From positions 300,381 to 364,380 of the forward strand of contig JAPKHK010000002.1 of the NCBI GenBank assembly GCA_026646885.1: a stretch of 64,000 nucleotides of DNA. Reading direction: 5' to 3'. The translations under genes and the position numbers were made by a program. This document shows, piece by piece, positions 42,152 through 51,356 of this stretch (position 1 is the stretch's first letter; the number at the start of each line of letters is the position of its first letter). The notes beneath the pieces were generated by a model. It saw only the letters and a list, made by a program, of their open reading frames with translations, was not told the origin of the DNA and ran no database searches. The DNA is from Casimicrobiaceae bacterium. GTDB lineage: Bacteria; Pseudomonadota; Gammaproteobacteria; Burkholderiales; Casimicrobiaceae.

Positions 42152-44176
42152 TCAACCGGTGCGCGAAAAATCCGGTTTGCGACCCTCCTGAAACGCCGAA
42201 ATGCCTTCCCGCGCCGCGGCCGTGCAGGCCGAGGCGCCAAAGGCACGATACCCGATTTCCAGTGCTGCATGCAGACTGGTTTGCTGAGCCGCATCGCCTA
42301 TGGCAGCTTCCAGCACCCGTAGCACCTCGCCGGAGAGCTGCTGCCCGTTGGCGGCGAGCCCGTCTCCAGGGGTGAGCGGTGCCAGCGTCACTGGCGCATC
42401 GGGAATGCCCCGAAAACCTTGCTCTGTCAGCGCGGCCACGCGCGCGCAGGCCAGCTCGATGGTTTGCGGAATATCCTTGGCCAAGCCCTCGAGGATGCCC
42501 AGTTCTCGCGCTTTGGCCGCCGCGAGCTTTTCCGCCCTTCGTAGCATGGCATGAAAAACCGCCGCGGCTTGGGGCCAGCGGCGATAAGGCACTACCATGG
42601 CGCCAATGCCCGGCACGATGCCCAAAGTGATTTCTGGAAATTGCATCCACGCCGATTCCACGGCCACCAGGTTGTGACAGCGCATCGCCAGCTCCAGCCC
42701 TCCGCCCAGGGCTATGCCGTTGAGTGCGGCAACCACGGGTTTGGTCATGCGGTCGAGATGCACGAGAAGCCGCGAACAATCGCGGGAATACTGCGCCGAG
42801 GCGGCGGCGTCACCCAGCATCGAAGGAAAGCGCCCGATGTCCGCGCCGGCACAGAAGGCGCGGTTGCCGTAGCCGGTGATGACGAAACCGCGCACCGCCG
42901 GATCGCTCTCGTGCTGCTGGAGCACGCTCAGCAGTTCATCGGTCAAGTCGTCGTGCAGCGCATTGAGCGCTTCCGGGCGGCACAGGGTGACAATTTTGAC
43001 ACCGGCGCGGTCGTCCACGCGAAGATGCCGCAAGTGGCCCTGGTAGCGCTCGATCGGCCGCTTGGGCATGGGCATGCCGGGGCGCTCGCTTTGGAAGCGC
43101 TGGAGTATGCGCATCGCCTCCTGGCCGCCGAGGCTTTGCATGGTGGCCAGGGGCCCGGCTTTGAAGCCTAGGGCAAGGCGGCAACCGAGATCGAGTTCGG
43201 CGGCGTCCCCAATATCTCGATCGAGGATATCCACCGCTTGGGCGAACAGCACACCGAGGAGCCTATCGCGCACAGCGGCCGCCGTGTCGGGAGCGACCGG
43301 CACGCTCTTGCCCGGTTTCACGGTAGCCCACGTGTCGACGGAGCGGAAGATCTCCGCGGGCCGGTAGACCGCGCCCTCCTCCTCGGCCTGCAACGTGTTG
43401 GTTTCGGTGATGATGGGATTGCCGCGCGCCAGGTTGAGCACGAAAAACGGCCCGGCGTGCACGAACTCGGCTGCGACCGAATCGATTGCGGCTGCCGTGG
43501 CTTGGCTCAGCAGCATGGCCGCTTCGTTGCACCAATTGTCAAAGACTCGATCCAGCATGAAACACACCGCGTCCGCTGTGGTCAGCGGCACTTTGCCGGT
43601 GGTGCAGAAGAACCAGCGCAGGAAGTCCAGATTCGGGCGTGCGAGGGCTGGCCAATCGACGACTTCGACTACGGGGTTTTTCCAGGCGGGGGCGAAGAAG
43701 TGCGTGACGGTGGCTCGATCGGGTCGCTTGAGTTCGGAGAAAATGCGCGCCGCGGGCAAAGAACTGGTGTTGGAGGTGATGAGGGCATCGGGTGCTACCA
43801 GGCTTTCGACCTGGGCGAAGATGTGCCGCTTGAGATCGAGGTTTTCGGTGGCGGCTTCGACCACCCAGTCGCAGCCTGCCAAGGCATCATAATTGGTGGT
43901 GGCGACGAGATTTTCGGTGACCGCCTTGGCCTGGGCTGCGCTCATCTTGCCTTTGGCCACCGCCTTCTCCGCATAGCCGTGGAAGCGCTGGGCGGCGCGC
44001 TCGAGCGCCGCTGGCGCGACATCGACGAGGGTGAGCTGCAAGGTCGGGAGGGCGCTCTTCAGGTAATAGCCGATGTCCGGCCCAATCGTGCCGGCGCCGA
44101 TGATGGCAAGGTGCTGCGGCAGGGGCCGCGCGGGGGCGATAAGGAGGGGGTTGGCGGGTTGTGGTGTCATGGGCAT
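42152..44176 (-). CDS. iaaP: 3-hydroxyacyl-CoA dehydrogenase / enoyl-CoA hydratase, iaaP-like
   Basis: About 674 residues, bifunctional. N-terminal NAD-binding dehydrogenase (IIGAGTIGPDIGYYL, SNTSSLPAARIF, THFFAPAWK), then a C-terminal crotonase domain from about 390 (AFCAGADIGRFP, NGIALGGGLELAMRCH, FPEITLGIVPGIGAM, both catalytic glutamates present). The order is reversed from FadB. In the indoleacetate pathway it would hydrate 2-aminocinnamoyl-CoA and oxidise the 3-hydroxy product. ATG 44176 overlaps the CoA-transferase stop (TAATG); ATG 44170 is also possible. The letter P follows the published Aromatoleum naming as I recall it. Confidence 0.8.
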   Translation of the reverse strand: MPMTPQPANPLLIAPARPLPQHLAIIGAGTIGPDIGYYLKSALPTLQLTLVDVAPAALERAAQRFHGYAEKAVAKGKMSAAQAKAVTENLVATTNYDALAGCDWVVEAATENLDLKRHIFAQVESLVAPDALITSNTSSLPAARIFSELKRPDRATVTHFFAPAWKNPVVEVVDWPALARPNLDFLRWFFCTTGKVPLTTADAVCFMLDRVFDNWCNEAAMLLSQATAAAIDSVAAEFVHAGPFFVLNLARGNPIITETNTLQAEEEGAVYRPAEIFRSVDTWATVKPGKSVPVAPDTAAAVRDRLLGVLFAQAVDILDRDIGDAAELDLGCRLALGFKAGPLATMQSLGGQEAMRILQRFQSERPGMPMPKRPIERYQGHLRHLRVDDRAGVKIVTLCRPEALNALHDDLTDELLSVLQQHESDPAVRGFVITGYGNRAFCAGADIGRFPSMLGDAAASAQYSRDCSRLLVHLDRMTKPVVAALNGIALGGGLELAMRCHNLVAVESAWMQFPEITLGIVPGIGAMVVPYRRWPQAAAVFHAMLRRAEKLAAAKARELGILEGLAKDIPQTIELACARVAALTEQGFRGIPDAPVTLAPLTPGDGLAANGQQLSGEVLRVLEAAIGDAAQQTSLHAALEIGYRAFGASACTAAAREGISAFQEGRKPDFSRTG

Positions 44177-45387
44177 TAGGGTTTGAGGGCTGCGCCAGTC
44201 GCGACGATGCCGCGCGCCATCCAATCATCGATGGCGTCGGGCGCGCAGCCAGCTTCCAGCAACACGCTGCGCGTGTGCTCGCCGTACTTTGGCGAAAAAC
44301 AGAGTTCGCGCGGGTTGGCAGCGTTGTCGACGGCCTGGGGCTGCATGCGAACGGGCCGGCCGTCAGGCATGCGGGTGAGGGTGAGGTGCGAGCTGACGGC
44401 GGGCATGTTGCGCACCGCGGGTAGGTCGTGGATGGGTGCATGCGGAATCGTTGCCTCGCGGAAGTCCTCGACCAGCGCGGCGGTGGGATACCGTCGCGTG
44501 ACGCTGGCCACGTCGGCATGTATGGCGTCCCGCTCTTGGTGGCGACCGGCGTTGGTGGCGCGCGACGGCTTGCCGATCACAGCGAATTTTTCTAGCTCCG
44601 AGAGGCGCTTCCATTGCACGTCGGAGCCGATGGCCATGTAGATGAAACCGTCGGCCGTGGGGTAGACGTTGGTAGGAATGAACTTGCGATGTTCATTGCC
44701 GCAGCGCGTGATTTCGTTGGGCTGGCAATCGAAGTCGAGTAGCGGCAAGGTGGTGATCAACCAGGACGCGGCCGCTTGCAACATGGAAACATCGATGCGG
44801 CTTCCTTTCCCGCTTTCGGCGCGCTCAGCGAGGGCGAGCATGACGTTGGCGTAGACCTCGTCGCCGGCCTTCAGGTCCACTAGCGGCACGCCGCAGAGCG
44901 TGGGCGGGCCGTCGGCGGGACCGGTCAGCTCCATGTAGCCGACCATCGCCTGGATCACCGGGTCGTAGCCGGGCGCATCCGGGTATTCCGGCCCCATGGC
45001 GGAGATGCCCGCCCAAATGAGATCGGGCTTTGCCTTGGCCAGGGTTTCGTAGTCTATGCCCAGTTGCCGGTAGCGCCTTGGCACGGTGTTGCAGCAGAAC
45101 ACGTCGACGCGCAGCTCGCGGAGGAGGCGCTGCAGAATCGCCTGACCTTCCGCTTCTTTGAGGTTGAGAGCAATCGCTTCCTTGCCCACGTTGGGCGCAA
45201 TGAAATAGCTGCGCCGGTCCTGATCGGCCACTTGGCTGCCGATGTAGCGATTGGGGTCGCCGGGCAGGCCTTCACCGCTGGGCGTCGATTCGATGCGTAT
45301 CACCCGCCAGCCCAACTGTGCAAAGCGCAGTGTCGCGTAGGGCAGCGACAGCGCCTGCTCGAGCGAAAGGACGGTGCGGGGCTTCAT
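44176..45387 (-). CDS. iaaL: class III CoA transferase, iaaL-like
   Basis: 403 residues, CaiB/BaiF family. Opening [27 protein letters not shown], then [24 protein letters not shown] with a nearby aspartate-containing region. In Aromatoleum the corresponding enzyme transfers CoA to 2-aminophenylsuccinate. It is downstream of the molybdenum hydroxylase genes with a 218-bp gap that carries a mobile-looking element (45453-45548). Identity as iaaL rests on operon context plus family, not on residues unique to that enzyme. Confidence 0.8.
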   Translation of the reverse strand: MKPRTVLSLEQALSLPYATLRFAQLGWRVIRIESTPSGEGLPGDPNRYIGSQVADQDRRSYFIAPNVGKEAIALNLKEAEGQAILQRLLRELRVDVFCCNTVPRRYRQLGIDYETLAKAKPDLIWAGISAMGPEYPDAPGYDPVIQAMVGYMELTGPADGPPTLCGVPLVDLKAGDEVYANVMLALAERAESGKGSRIDVSMLQAAASWLITTLPLLDFDCQPNEITRCGNEHRKFIPTNVYPTADGFIYMAIGSDVQWKRLSELEKFAVIGKPSRATNAGRHQERDAIHADVASVTRRYPTAALVEDFREATIPHAPIHDLPAVRNMPAVSSHLTLTRMPDGRPVRMQPQAVDNAANPRELCFSPKYGEHTRSVLLEAGCAPDAIDDWMARGIVATGAALKP

Positions 45388-45452
45388 GCGTCAGTCGAGC
45401 GTGGAAGTGGCAGGGGCGGCCTCGGCCGCGATAGGGCACTGTTCAAGGAGGG

Positions 45453-45548
45453 CCGTAGGGTGGATCGAGTTCAGGTGGCTCCTGAACGAAATCGCCGTTG
45501 CGGGGAATATGGCGAAGTCGGCCGCTCTGGCCTCAATCCACCCTACGG
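45453..45548. repeat. MITE-like inverted-repeat element
   Basis: CCGTAGGGTGGAT at 45453-45465 is the exact inverse of ATCCACCCTACGG at 45536-45548. An inner hairpin (GTTCAGG/CCTGAAC) lies near the left end. The whole 96 bp has no coding content. It is in the gap between the Mo-hydroxylase and CoA-transferase genes. Confidence 0.8.
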
Positions 45549-45605
45549 AGACGAGAGCCGACGGCGCTAAGCGCGCGCTCGCCGGACTGATATCCAAGAG
45601 AGGGT

Positions 45606-47996
45606 TCACTCGGGCTTCCATGGCGCCCAGTAGAGCTTTTCGGTCTTGCCGCGCAAGGCGCGGTAGACGTTCTCCGGCGTGAAGGGCAGTTCGAACAGCC
45701 GCACTCCGGTAGCGTTCTCGATGGCATTGGCGGTCGCCGCGGCGATGCAGATGGCCGGCGCCTCTCCCACGCCTTTTGCGCCCTGGGGGCCTTCGCCGTC
45801 CATGGATTCGATGAAGCTCACGTCCATTTCCGGAATCTCTGGCGCTGTCACCAGTTTGTAGTCGCGGAAATTGGGATTGCGGATCACGCCGTTTTCCACC
45901 AGCAGGTTTTCGGTGAGCGCATAACCCTGGCCCATGATCACGCCGCCTTCGATTTGCCCTTCCAGGCCCAAGCGATTAAGCACCCTGCCGACGTCGTGCG
46001 CCCCGGTGACCCGCCGCATGGTGACGACGCCGGTGGTGGTGTCCACCTCAACTTCGACCACTTGCGTGGCCCAGGCATAAGTCGCCGAAACGTCGCCTTT
46101 GAAGCCTTTGTCCTGGTGCACCGAGGGCGGCTCGTAGTAATAGGTGGTCATCACCAACTCGGCCTTGTCGGAGAAATGCAGCCCGCGGATGAACTTGGCG
46201 ATTTCCACCAGCGCTTCGCTGTCCGCTTTGCGGACGATGAAGCCGCCGCGCAAATCCAGATCGTCCTCGCCGCAGTCGAACTTTCTGGCGGCCGCGGCGA
46301 GAATCTTTGCTTTGGCCTTGCGTGCGGCTCCGATGGCGGAATTGCCGGCGATGAAGGTGGTACGCGAGGCATGCACGCCCACGTCCCAAGGCGTGATGTC
46401 CGTATCATTGTTGACCACCGATACAGCCGAGATCGGCAGGCCCAACTCTTCGCAGACCAGCTGTGCAAGCACGGTTTCCGATCCTTGCCCGATTTCCGAA
46501 GCGCCCGTGATCAAGGTGACTGCTCCGAAATCATCCATCTTGAGGATCGTGCCGCAGCCATCGGAAGGATAGATCTTGGCGCCCCCTCCAACGTGCAGCA
46601 TCGAGGCCATGCCGATGCCGCGCTTGATCTCGCCGGGCTCTTTTTGCCTGGTGCGATTCTCGGCGCGCTTTTTCTGGTACCCGCTGCGCTGCGCCGCGGT
46701 GGTGATGCACTCCTTGAAGCCGCAACTCTTGAACACCATGCCCTGCCCGGTGATTTCACCGGCCTCCTGGGCGTTCTTCAAGCGAAATTCCAATGGATCC
46801 ATGTCGATCGCGTCGGCCAGCATGTCCATGTGCTGCTCTATGGCGAAAGTGGCTTGCAGATTACCGTAGCCGCGGAACGATCCAGCGTAAGGATTGTTGG
46901 TGTATACCGCTGTGGTGTGGTAATCGCAGGCCGGTACGCGATACAGCGAGGAGAAGGTCTGCATCATTACGAAGGGCGTGGTCGCGCCCCAGGAGGTATA
47001 GGCGCCGTTGTCATGCAGAGTGTGCACCGTGCGGAAAGTGAGCGTGCCGTCCTTCTTGCAGCCCGAGCGCAGCGTGAGCAGCACCGGCTGACGCGTGGGC
47101 GAGGCGGCAAACTCTTCTTCGCGGGTGAATACGAGCTTGACCGGGCGCTTGGCGGCGCGGGCCAGGAAGACGCAGATCACCTCGAAAGGGTAAATGTCCA
47201 GCTTGGAGCCGAAACCGCCGCCGATGGGGGGCTGGATGATGCGGATGCGCGCGGGATCCATCTCGAGATATTCGGCGAATTCACGCTTATGCAGAAATGG
47301 CACTTGCGTGTTCGAATACATGGTGAGATTGCCCGAAGCGTCGAACTCGGCAATGATGCCGGAGACGCCCATGCAGCAGTGCGTGACGTAATGCAGCTTG
47401 AAGCTGTTCTCGATCACGATATCCGATTCGGCCTCGGCGGCGATCACGTCGCCGTGGCTGTAATCGAAGCGCATCGCGACATTGTCGGGTCGTCCGGTGT
47501 AGGCCACCGCCGTGCCGGCAGGCGCACCTTCCCGCGGCGGGTGGATGAGCGCGGCACCGGGCGTGATTGCCTCGCGGGCATCGGCTATGACCGGCAGGTC
47601 TTCGTATTCGACGACGATCAGCTTCAGGGCGCTTTCGGCTATTTCTGGCGATTCGGCGGCCACCGCGGCGATTTCATCGCGGCGGCTGCGTACGCGCTCA
47701 CCCTTCAAGGGGAAATGGTCCTTGGCCACGCCGATCGGTCGCTGATTCGGCAAGTCGGCCGCGGTCAAGACGACGTGCACGCCGGGCAGGGCGCGTGCCG
47801 CGGTAGTGTCGATGCGCCGGATACGCGCATGCACCCGGGAAGAGCGCAAGATCTTGGCGTGCAGTTGGCCGGGCAGATCGATATCGTGGATGTAACGCGT
47901 CTTGCCGGTGGCCTTCTCCGGCGCGTCCATCTTGGGGATGCGTTTGCCGATCAGCGATTCGGCGACAACGGTGCGCGTTTTGTCCATTGCGCCCAT
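45606..47996 (-). CDS. molybdopterin subunit of xanthine-dehydrogenase-family hydroxylase
   Basis: 796 residues. It should hydroxylate indoleacetate at the ring carbon next to nitrogen, giving oxindoleacetate. Visible: GKTRYIHDIDLPGQLHAKIL, the molybdenum-site loops GGGFGSK and YAGSFRGYGN, GASEIGQGSETV, and the catalytic glutamate (about E745) in GVGEAPA. The CoxL motif AYRCSFR of CO dehydrogenase is absent, so it is not a CO dehydrogenase. ATG 47996 follows AAGGAG. Third gene of the three-subunit set (FAD, 2Fe-2S, Mo order). Confidence 0.85.
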   Translation of the reverse strand: MGAMDKTRTVVAESLIGKRIPKMDAPEKATGKTRYIHDIDLPGQLHAKILRSSRVHARIRRIDTTAARALPGVHVVLTAADLPNQRPIGVAKDHFPLKGERVRSRRDEIAAVAAESPEIAESALKLIVVEYEDLPVIADAREAITPGAALIHPPREGAPAGTAVAYTGRPDNVAMRFDYSHGDVIAAEAESDIVIENSFKLHYVTHCCMGVSGIIAEFDASGNLTMYSNTQVPFLHKREFAEYLEMDPARIRIIQPPIGGGFGSKLDIYPFEVICVFLARAAKRPVKLVFTREEEFAASPTRQPVLLTLRSGCKKDGTLTFRTVHTLHDNGAYTSWGATTPFVMMQTFSSLYRVPACDYHTTAVYTNNPYAGSFRGYGNLQATFAIEQHMDMLADAIDMDPLEFRLKNAQEAGEITGQGMVFKSCGFKECITTAAQRSGYQKKRAENRTRQKEPGEIKRGIGMASMLHVGGGAKIYPSDGCGTILKMDDFGAVTLITGASEIGQGSETVLAQLVCEELGLPISAVSVVNNDTDITPWDVGVHASRTTFIAGNSAIGAARKAKAKILAAAARKFDCGEDDLDLRGGFIVRKADSEALVEIAKFIRGLHFSDKAELVMTTYYYEPPSVHQDKGFKGDVSATYAWATQVVEVEVDTTTGVVTMRRVTGAHDVGRVLNRLGLEGQIEGGVIMGQGYALTENLLVENGVIRNPNFRDYKLVTAPEIPEMDVSFIESMDGEGPQGAKGVGEAPAICIAAATANAIENATGVRLFELPFTPENVYRALRGKTEKLYWAPWKPE

Positions 47997-47998
47997 GG

Positions 47999-48475
47999 TC
48001 AAGCTCCTTGACGCTCGCCAACGGAGGCGATGGCGTCGACGATTTTCTGGTAACCGGTGCAGCGGCACAGGTTGCCTTCGATGCCGCGTTCTATGGCTTG
48101 CACATCGAGGGCGGAGGAGCAATGCAGAACGTGGTTCGCCTGCATCATCATGCCCGGCGTGCAGAAACCGCACTGTACCGCGCCCTGTTCCACGAAGGCG
48201 TCGCGCAGGCGCTCGCCTTCGGGACGAGCCGCCAGTCCTTCGATGGTGGTGACGCTGCGTCCCGCGCAATCGACCGCGAACATCAGGCAGGAGTTGACGG
48301 TCAGACCATCTACTTCGATGGTGCAAGCCCCGCATTCGCCCTCGCCGCAGCCATACTTCGTGCCGGTGAGTCCGACGACCTCGCGCAGCATCTCCAGCGT
48401 GCTCATTTCCACCGGCACGGTGGCGCGGCGCTTAATGCCGTTGAGGGTAAATTCGATGTCAGTCTTGAGCGACAT
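47999..48475 (-). CDS. 2Fe-2S subunit of the molybdenum hydroxylase
   Basis: 158 residues with both iron-sulfur clusters' ligands: C43, C48, C51 and C63 (plant-ferredoxin type) and C102, C105, C137 and C139. It passes electrons from the molybdenum site to FAD. It overlaps the FAD gene by 17 nt, and only 2 bp separate it from the Mo subunit gene. Confidence 0.92.
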   Translation of the reverse strand: MSLKTDIEFTLNGIKRRATVPVEMSTLEMLREVVGLTGTKYGCGEGECGACTIEVDGLTVNSCLMFAVDCAGRSVTTIEGLAARPEGERLRDAFVEQGAVQCGFCTPGMMMQANHVLHCSSALDVQAIERGIEGNLCRCTGYQKIVDAIASVGERQGA

Positions 48476-49331
48476 GTTCGAGCATCCTTTTCATCATGTT
48501 GTGCACCAGCTCCTGGCGATACCAAGCACTGGCACGCACATCGTCGATGGGTTGGATTTCGTCGCGAGCCGTGTCCGCCACGCGAGCGATGGTTTCCGCA
48601 TCGAGCGCTCTGCCTTCGAGCGCCTCTTCGGCGGCGAGCGCACGCAGGGGCGTGGGTGCGACCGCACCCAAAGCGATGCGCGCCCGCGTGAGGCGGCCGT
48701 TTTCGCGCACTGCGGCGAGGGCGATGGAAATCGCGGATATGTCCAGTGCCGGGCGTGTGCCGAACTTGTAGAAGCGCGCTACGAATCCCGGTCGCGGGCA
48801 AGGAACCAAGACCCCGGTCAAGAGTTCCGCTGGAGCACGGCGGGTTTTACCCGGGCCGACGAAAAACTCCGCAAGCGGCATGCGCCGCCGGTAGATGGCT
48901 TGGTCGGGTCGCGATGCCAGTTCGACCTCCGCATCGAGGGCGATCAGCGGCAGCAGGGTGTCGCCCGCCGGTGAAGCGTTGCTGATGTTGCCGCCCAAGG
49001 TGGCGGCGTTCCTGATTTGGTCGCTGGCGAAATGGTCACAAGCCTCGCGCAGTACCGGCAGGTGTTCGGCGACCAAGGGGTCGTGCAGCAATTCCGTGAT
49101 GGTGGTGAGCGCGCCCAGGCGCACGGTATCACCTTCGCGGGCGACACCTTTGAGTTCCGTCACGCCGCGCAAATTCATCAGCGTGCGCTTGAATTTCACT
49201 CGCCCCGCTTTGGATTGGGGCATCAGATCGGTGCCGCCAGCCAGAAGCGTGACTTCTCCCAATTCCTGCAAAGCATAAAGCGCTTCGTCGAGGCTCTTGG
49301 GGGCGAGATAGCGTTCGATTCCGTTGGGCAT
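48459..49331 (-). CDS. FAD subunit of the molybdenum hydroxylase
   Basis: 290 residues from ATG 49331. CoxM/CutM type with the FAD-binding loops LLAGGTDLMPQ and AATLGGNISNASPAGD. An in-frame ATG 14 codons upstream would overlap the mutase stop and is less likely. The 3' end overlaps the 2Fe-2S gene. The gene order FAD-FeS-Mo is that of this enzyme family in general. Confidence 0.88.
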   Translation of the reverse strand: MPNGIERYLAPKSLDEALYALQELGEVTLLAGGTDLMPQSKAGRVKFKRTLMNLRGVTELKGVAREGDTVRLGALTTITELLHDPLVAEHLPVLREACDHFASDQIRNAATLGGNISNASPAGDTLLPLIALDAEVELASRPDQAIYRRRMPLAEFFVGPGKTRRAPAELLTGVLVPCPRPGFVARFYKFGTRPALDISAISIALAAVRENGRLTRARIALGAVAPTPLRALAAEEALEGRALDAETIARVADTARDEIQPIDDVRASAWYRQELVHNMMKRMLEHVAQD

Positions 49332-49341
49332 GAAGGTACTC

Positions 49342-50952
49342 TCAGAAACGGATGGGCTCGCGATAGCGGCCAAAAACGCCGACCAGTTCGCGGGTCATTT
49401 CACCCACGCTGGCGTAGGCCTTGACGGCTTCCACCAAGGCGGGCATGACGTTGCGCTGTGCTGCGGCGTCTTCGCGCACGCGCCGCAAACTGGCCGCGAC
49501 GCGGGTGGCATCGCGTTCGGCGCGCACCATGTTGAGGCTAGCGACTTGTTTTTGCGCGTCGGCCTCGTTGTAGGGGTGGAACTCCACCTTGTGCTCCTCC
49601 TCGGGAATGCGGTATTTGTTCACTCCAACTTTGGGGAATTTGCCCGACTCGATGTCCCGCTGCATCTGGTAGGCTTGCGCGGATACCTTGGCTTGGATGA
49701 AACCTTCCGACACCAGCTTGACCATGCCGCCTTGAACATCGACTTCGGCCATGATGTTTTCCATCTCGGCGCGCATCTGGTTGGTCAGCGTCTCCACATA
49801 GTACGAACCGCCCAGGGGATCGACGGTTTCGCACAAGCCCATTTCTTCGATCAGAATTTGCATGGTGCGCAGCGAAATGCGCGCCGAATATTCGGTGGGG
49901 ATGGTGTAGGCCTCGTCATAGGAACACAGCGCCATGGTCTGGGTGCCCGAAAGCGCGGAGATCAGGGCGTAGTAGGCGCCGCGCACGATGTTGAGTTCCG
50001 GCTGTTCGAAGGTGAGGCCGCCGCCGCCGCCCGCCGCGATCATGCGTAGCCACATCGAACCGGGCTTTTCGGCGTTGTATTGCTCCTTCATGATCTTGGC
50101 CCACAGGCCGCGCCCGGCGCGGAACTTGGCCACTTGCTCGAAGAGGTTGCCAAAGATATTGAAGTTGTAGGAAAGCCGCCCGGCGAATTCGTCCACCGCC
50201 AGGCCGCGTTTGATGACTTCGTCGGCATAAGCCTTGGCGATGCAAAAGGCGTAGGCCATCTCCTGCGCCGGGTTGGCTCCGGATTCGCGGATGTGATAAC
50301 CGCACACCGACACCGGGCTATATTTGGGCGCATGCGCGGCGCAGTATTCGATGGTGTCGCCCACCAGTCGAATGGAAGGTTCCACGGGAAAGATCCAAGT
50401 GCCGCGGCCGATGAACTCCTTCAAGATGTCGTTCTGCGCCGTGCCGCGCAATTGCTTCACGTCATAGCCGCGCTTTTCCGCCATGGCCAGATACATGGCG
50501 ATGAGGATGGCGGCGGCACCGTTGATGGTGAGCGACACCGTGATCTGATTGAGGTCTATGCCGTCGAAAGCGATTTCGAAGTCGCGCAAGGTGTCGATCG
50601 ACATGCCCACCCGGCCCACTTCGCCTTCGGCGAGCGGATCATCGGAATCGAGGCCGATTTGGGTGGGCAGATCGAAAGCCACATTCAAGCCGGTTTGGCC
50701 GTTGGCGATGAGGTATTTGAAGCGCTGATTGGTTTCCGCCGGGTTGCCGAAACCTGCGTACTGGCGCATGGTCCAGGGCTGCTTGCGGTACATCAGCGCG
50801 TGAATGCCGCGGGTGAAAGGATATTCCCCCGGCTGCCCGAGCATGCTCAAACCGCCCGAGGCTTCGACGTCGGCTGAGCTGTACAGCGGCTTGATGGCGA
50901 TGCCCGATTCATTGACCACCGAGCGGATGGTGCCCGGCTCTTGCGCCTTCAT
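49342..50952 (-). CDS. B12-dependent acyl-CoA mutase, large subunit
   Basis: 536 residues, methylmalonyl-CoA mutase family (PWTMRQYAGFGNPAETNQR, GLNVAFDLPTQIGLDSD, LTINGAAAILIAMY, EPSIRLVGDTIEYCAAHAPKY). The substrate segment reads YPFTRGIHALMYRKQPW where methylmalonyl-type enzymes have a TMYA or TMYR form, so specificity differs. In this operon it would convert 2-aminophenylsuccinyl-CoA to (2-aminobenzyl)malonyl-CoA with the small subunit, corresponding to IaaG/IaaH of Aromatoleum. ATG 50952 overlaps the small-subunit stop (ATGA). Confidence 0.88.
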   Translation of the reverse strand: MKAQEPGTIRSVVNESGIAIKPLYSSADVEASGGLSMLGQPGEYPFTRGIHALMYRKQPWTMRQYAGFGNPAETNQRFKYLIANGQTGLNVAFDLPTQIGLDSDDPLAEGEVGRVGMSIDTLRDFEIAFDGIDLNQITVSLTINGAAAILIAMYLAMAEKRGYDVKQLRGTAQNDILKEFIGRGTWIFPVEPSIRLVGDTIEYCAAHAPKYSPVSVCGYHIRESGANPAQEMAYAFCIAKAYADEVIKRGLAVDEFAGRLSYNFNIFGNLFEQVAKFRAGRGLWAKIMKEQYNAEKPGSMWLRMIAAGGGGGLTFEQPELNIVRGAYYALISALSGTQTMALCSYDEAYTIPTEYSARISLRTMQILIEEMGLCETVDPLGGSYYVETLTNQMRAEMENIMAEVDVQGGMVKLVSEGFIQAKVSAQAYQMQRDIESGKFPKVGVNKYRIPEEEHKVEFHPYNEADAQKQVASLNMVRAERDATRVAASLRRVREDAAAQRNVMPALVEAVKAYASVGEMTRELVGVFGRYREPIRF

Positions 50953-51356
50953 TTCACGCGCTCCCGAATAAAATCGACGATGGCATCGAGTTTCGCGCCG
51001 GTGGGAAAGACGCCCTGAAACCCCAACTCCCGCAGAGCGGGATGGTCCTGTGCCGGCAGGTTGCCGCCGATGACCCAGAGCTTGTCGGTGAGACCATTGG
51101 CTTCGAGCATGGGTTTCAACTTGCGGCAAAAAGGCAGGTGCGAACCCGCGAGGCTGGAGAGGGCAATGACGTCCACGTCTTCTTCCAGGGCCATGCGGGC
51201 GACGTTTTCCGGCGTCTGCCGCAGTCCGGTGTAAATCACCTCCATACCGGCGTCCATGAGCGCGCGCGCGACCACTTTGGCGCCCTGGTCATGACCGTCG
51301 AGACCGGGTTTGGCAAGCAGCACGCGGATGCGCGGGCCGGCAGGTATGGCGTTCAT
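50949..51356 (-). CDS. B12-binding small subunit of the mutase
   Basis: 135 residues, a free-standing cobalamin-binding domain with the DxHxxG motif (KPGLDGHDQG, H22 as lower cobalt ligand) and further segments SLAGSHLPF and VIGGNLP. Partner of the large subunit encoded just downstream with a 4-nt overlap. Size and split arrangement match 2-hydroxyisobutyryl-CoA- and IaaGH-type mutases rather than the fused methylmalonyl-CoA mutase. Confidence 0.93.
   Translation of the reverse strand: MNAIPAGPRIRVLLAKPGLDGHDQGAKVVARALMDAGMEVIYTGLRQTPENVARMALEEDVDVIALSSLAGSHLPFCRKLKPMLEANGLTDKLWVIGGNLPAQDHPALRELGFQGVFPTGAKLDAIVDFIRERVK

Noticed and set aside
45954-48011. Long plus-strand frame opposite the Mo-hydroxylase subunit
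   Set aside because: Shadow of the real gene; low-complexity composition and no domain match.
45606-49331. Aerobic CO dehydrogenase (coxMSL)
   Set aside because: Gene order FAD-FeS-Mo is similar but the active-site cysteine motif AYRCSFR is absent (YAGSFRGYGN instead).
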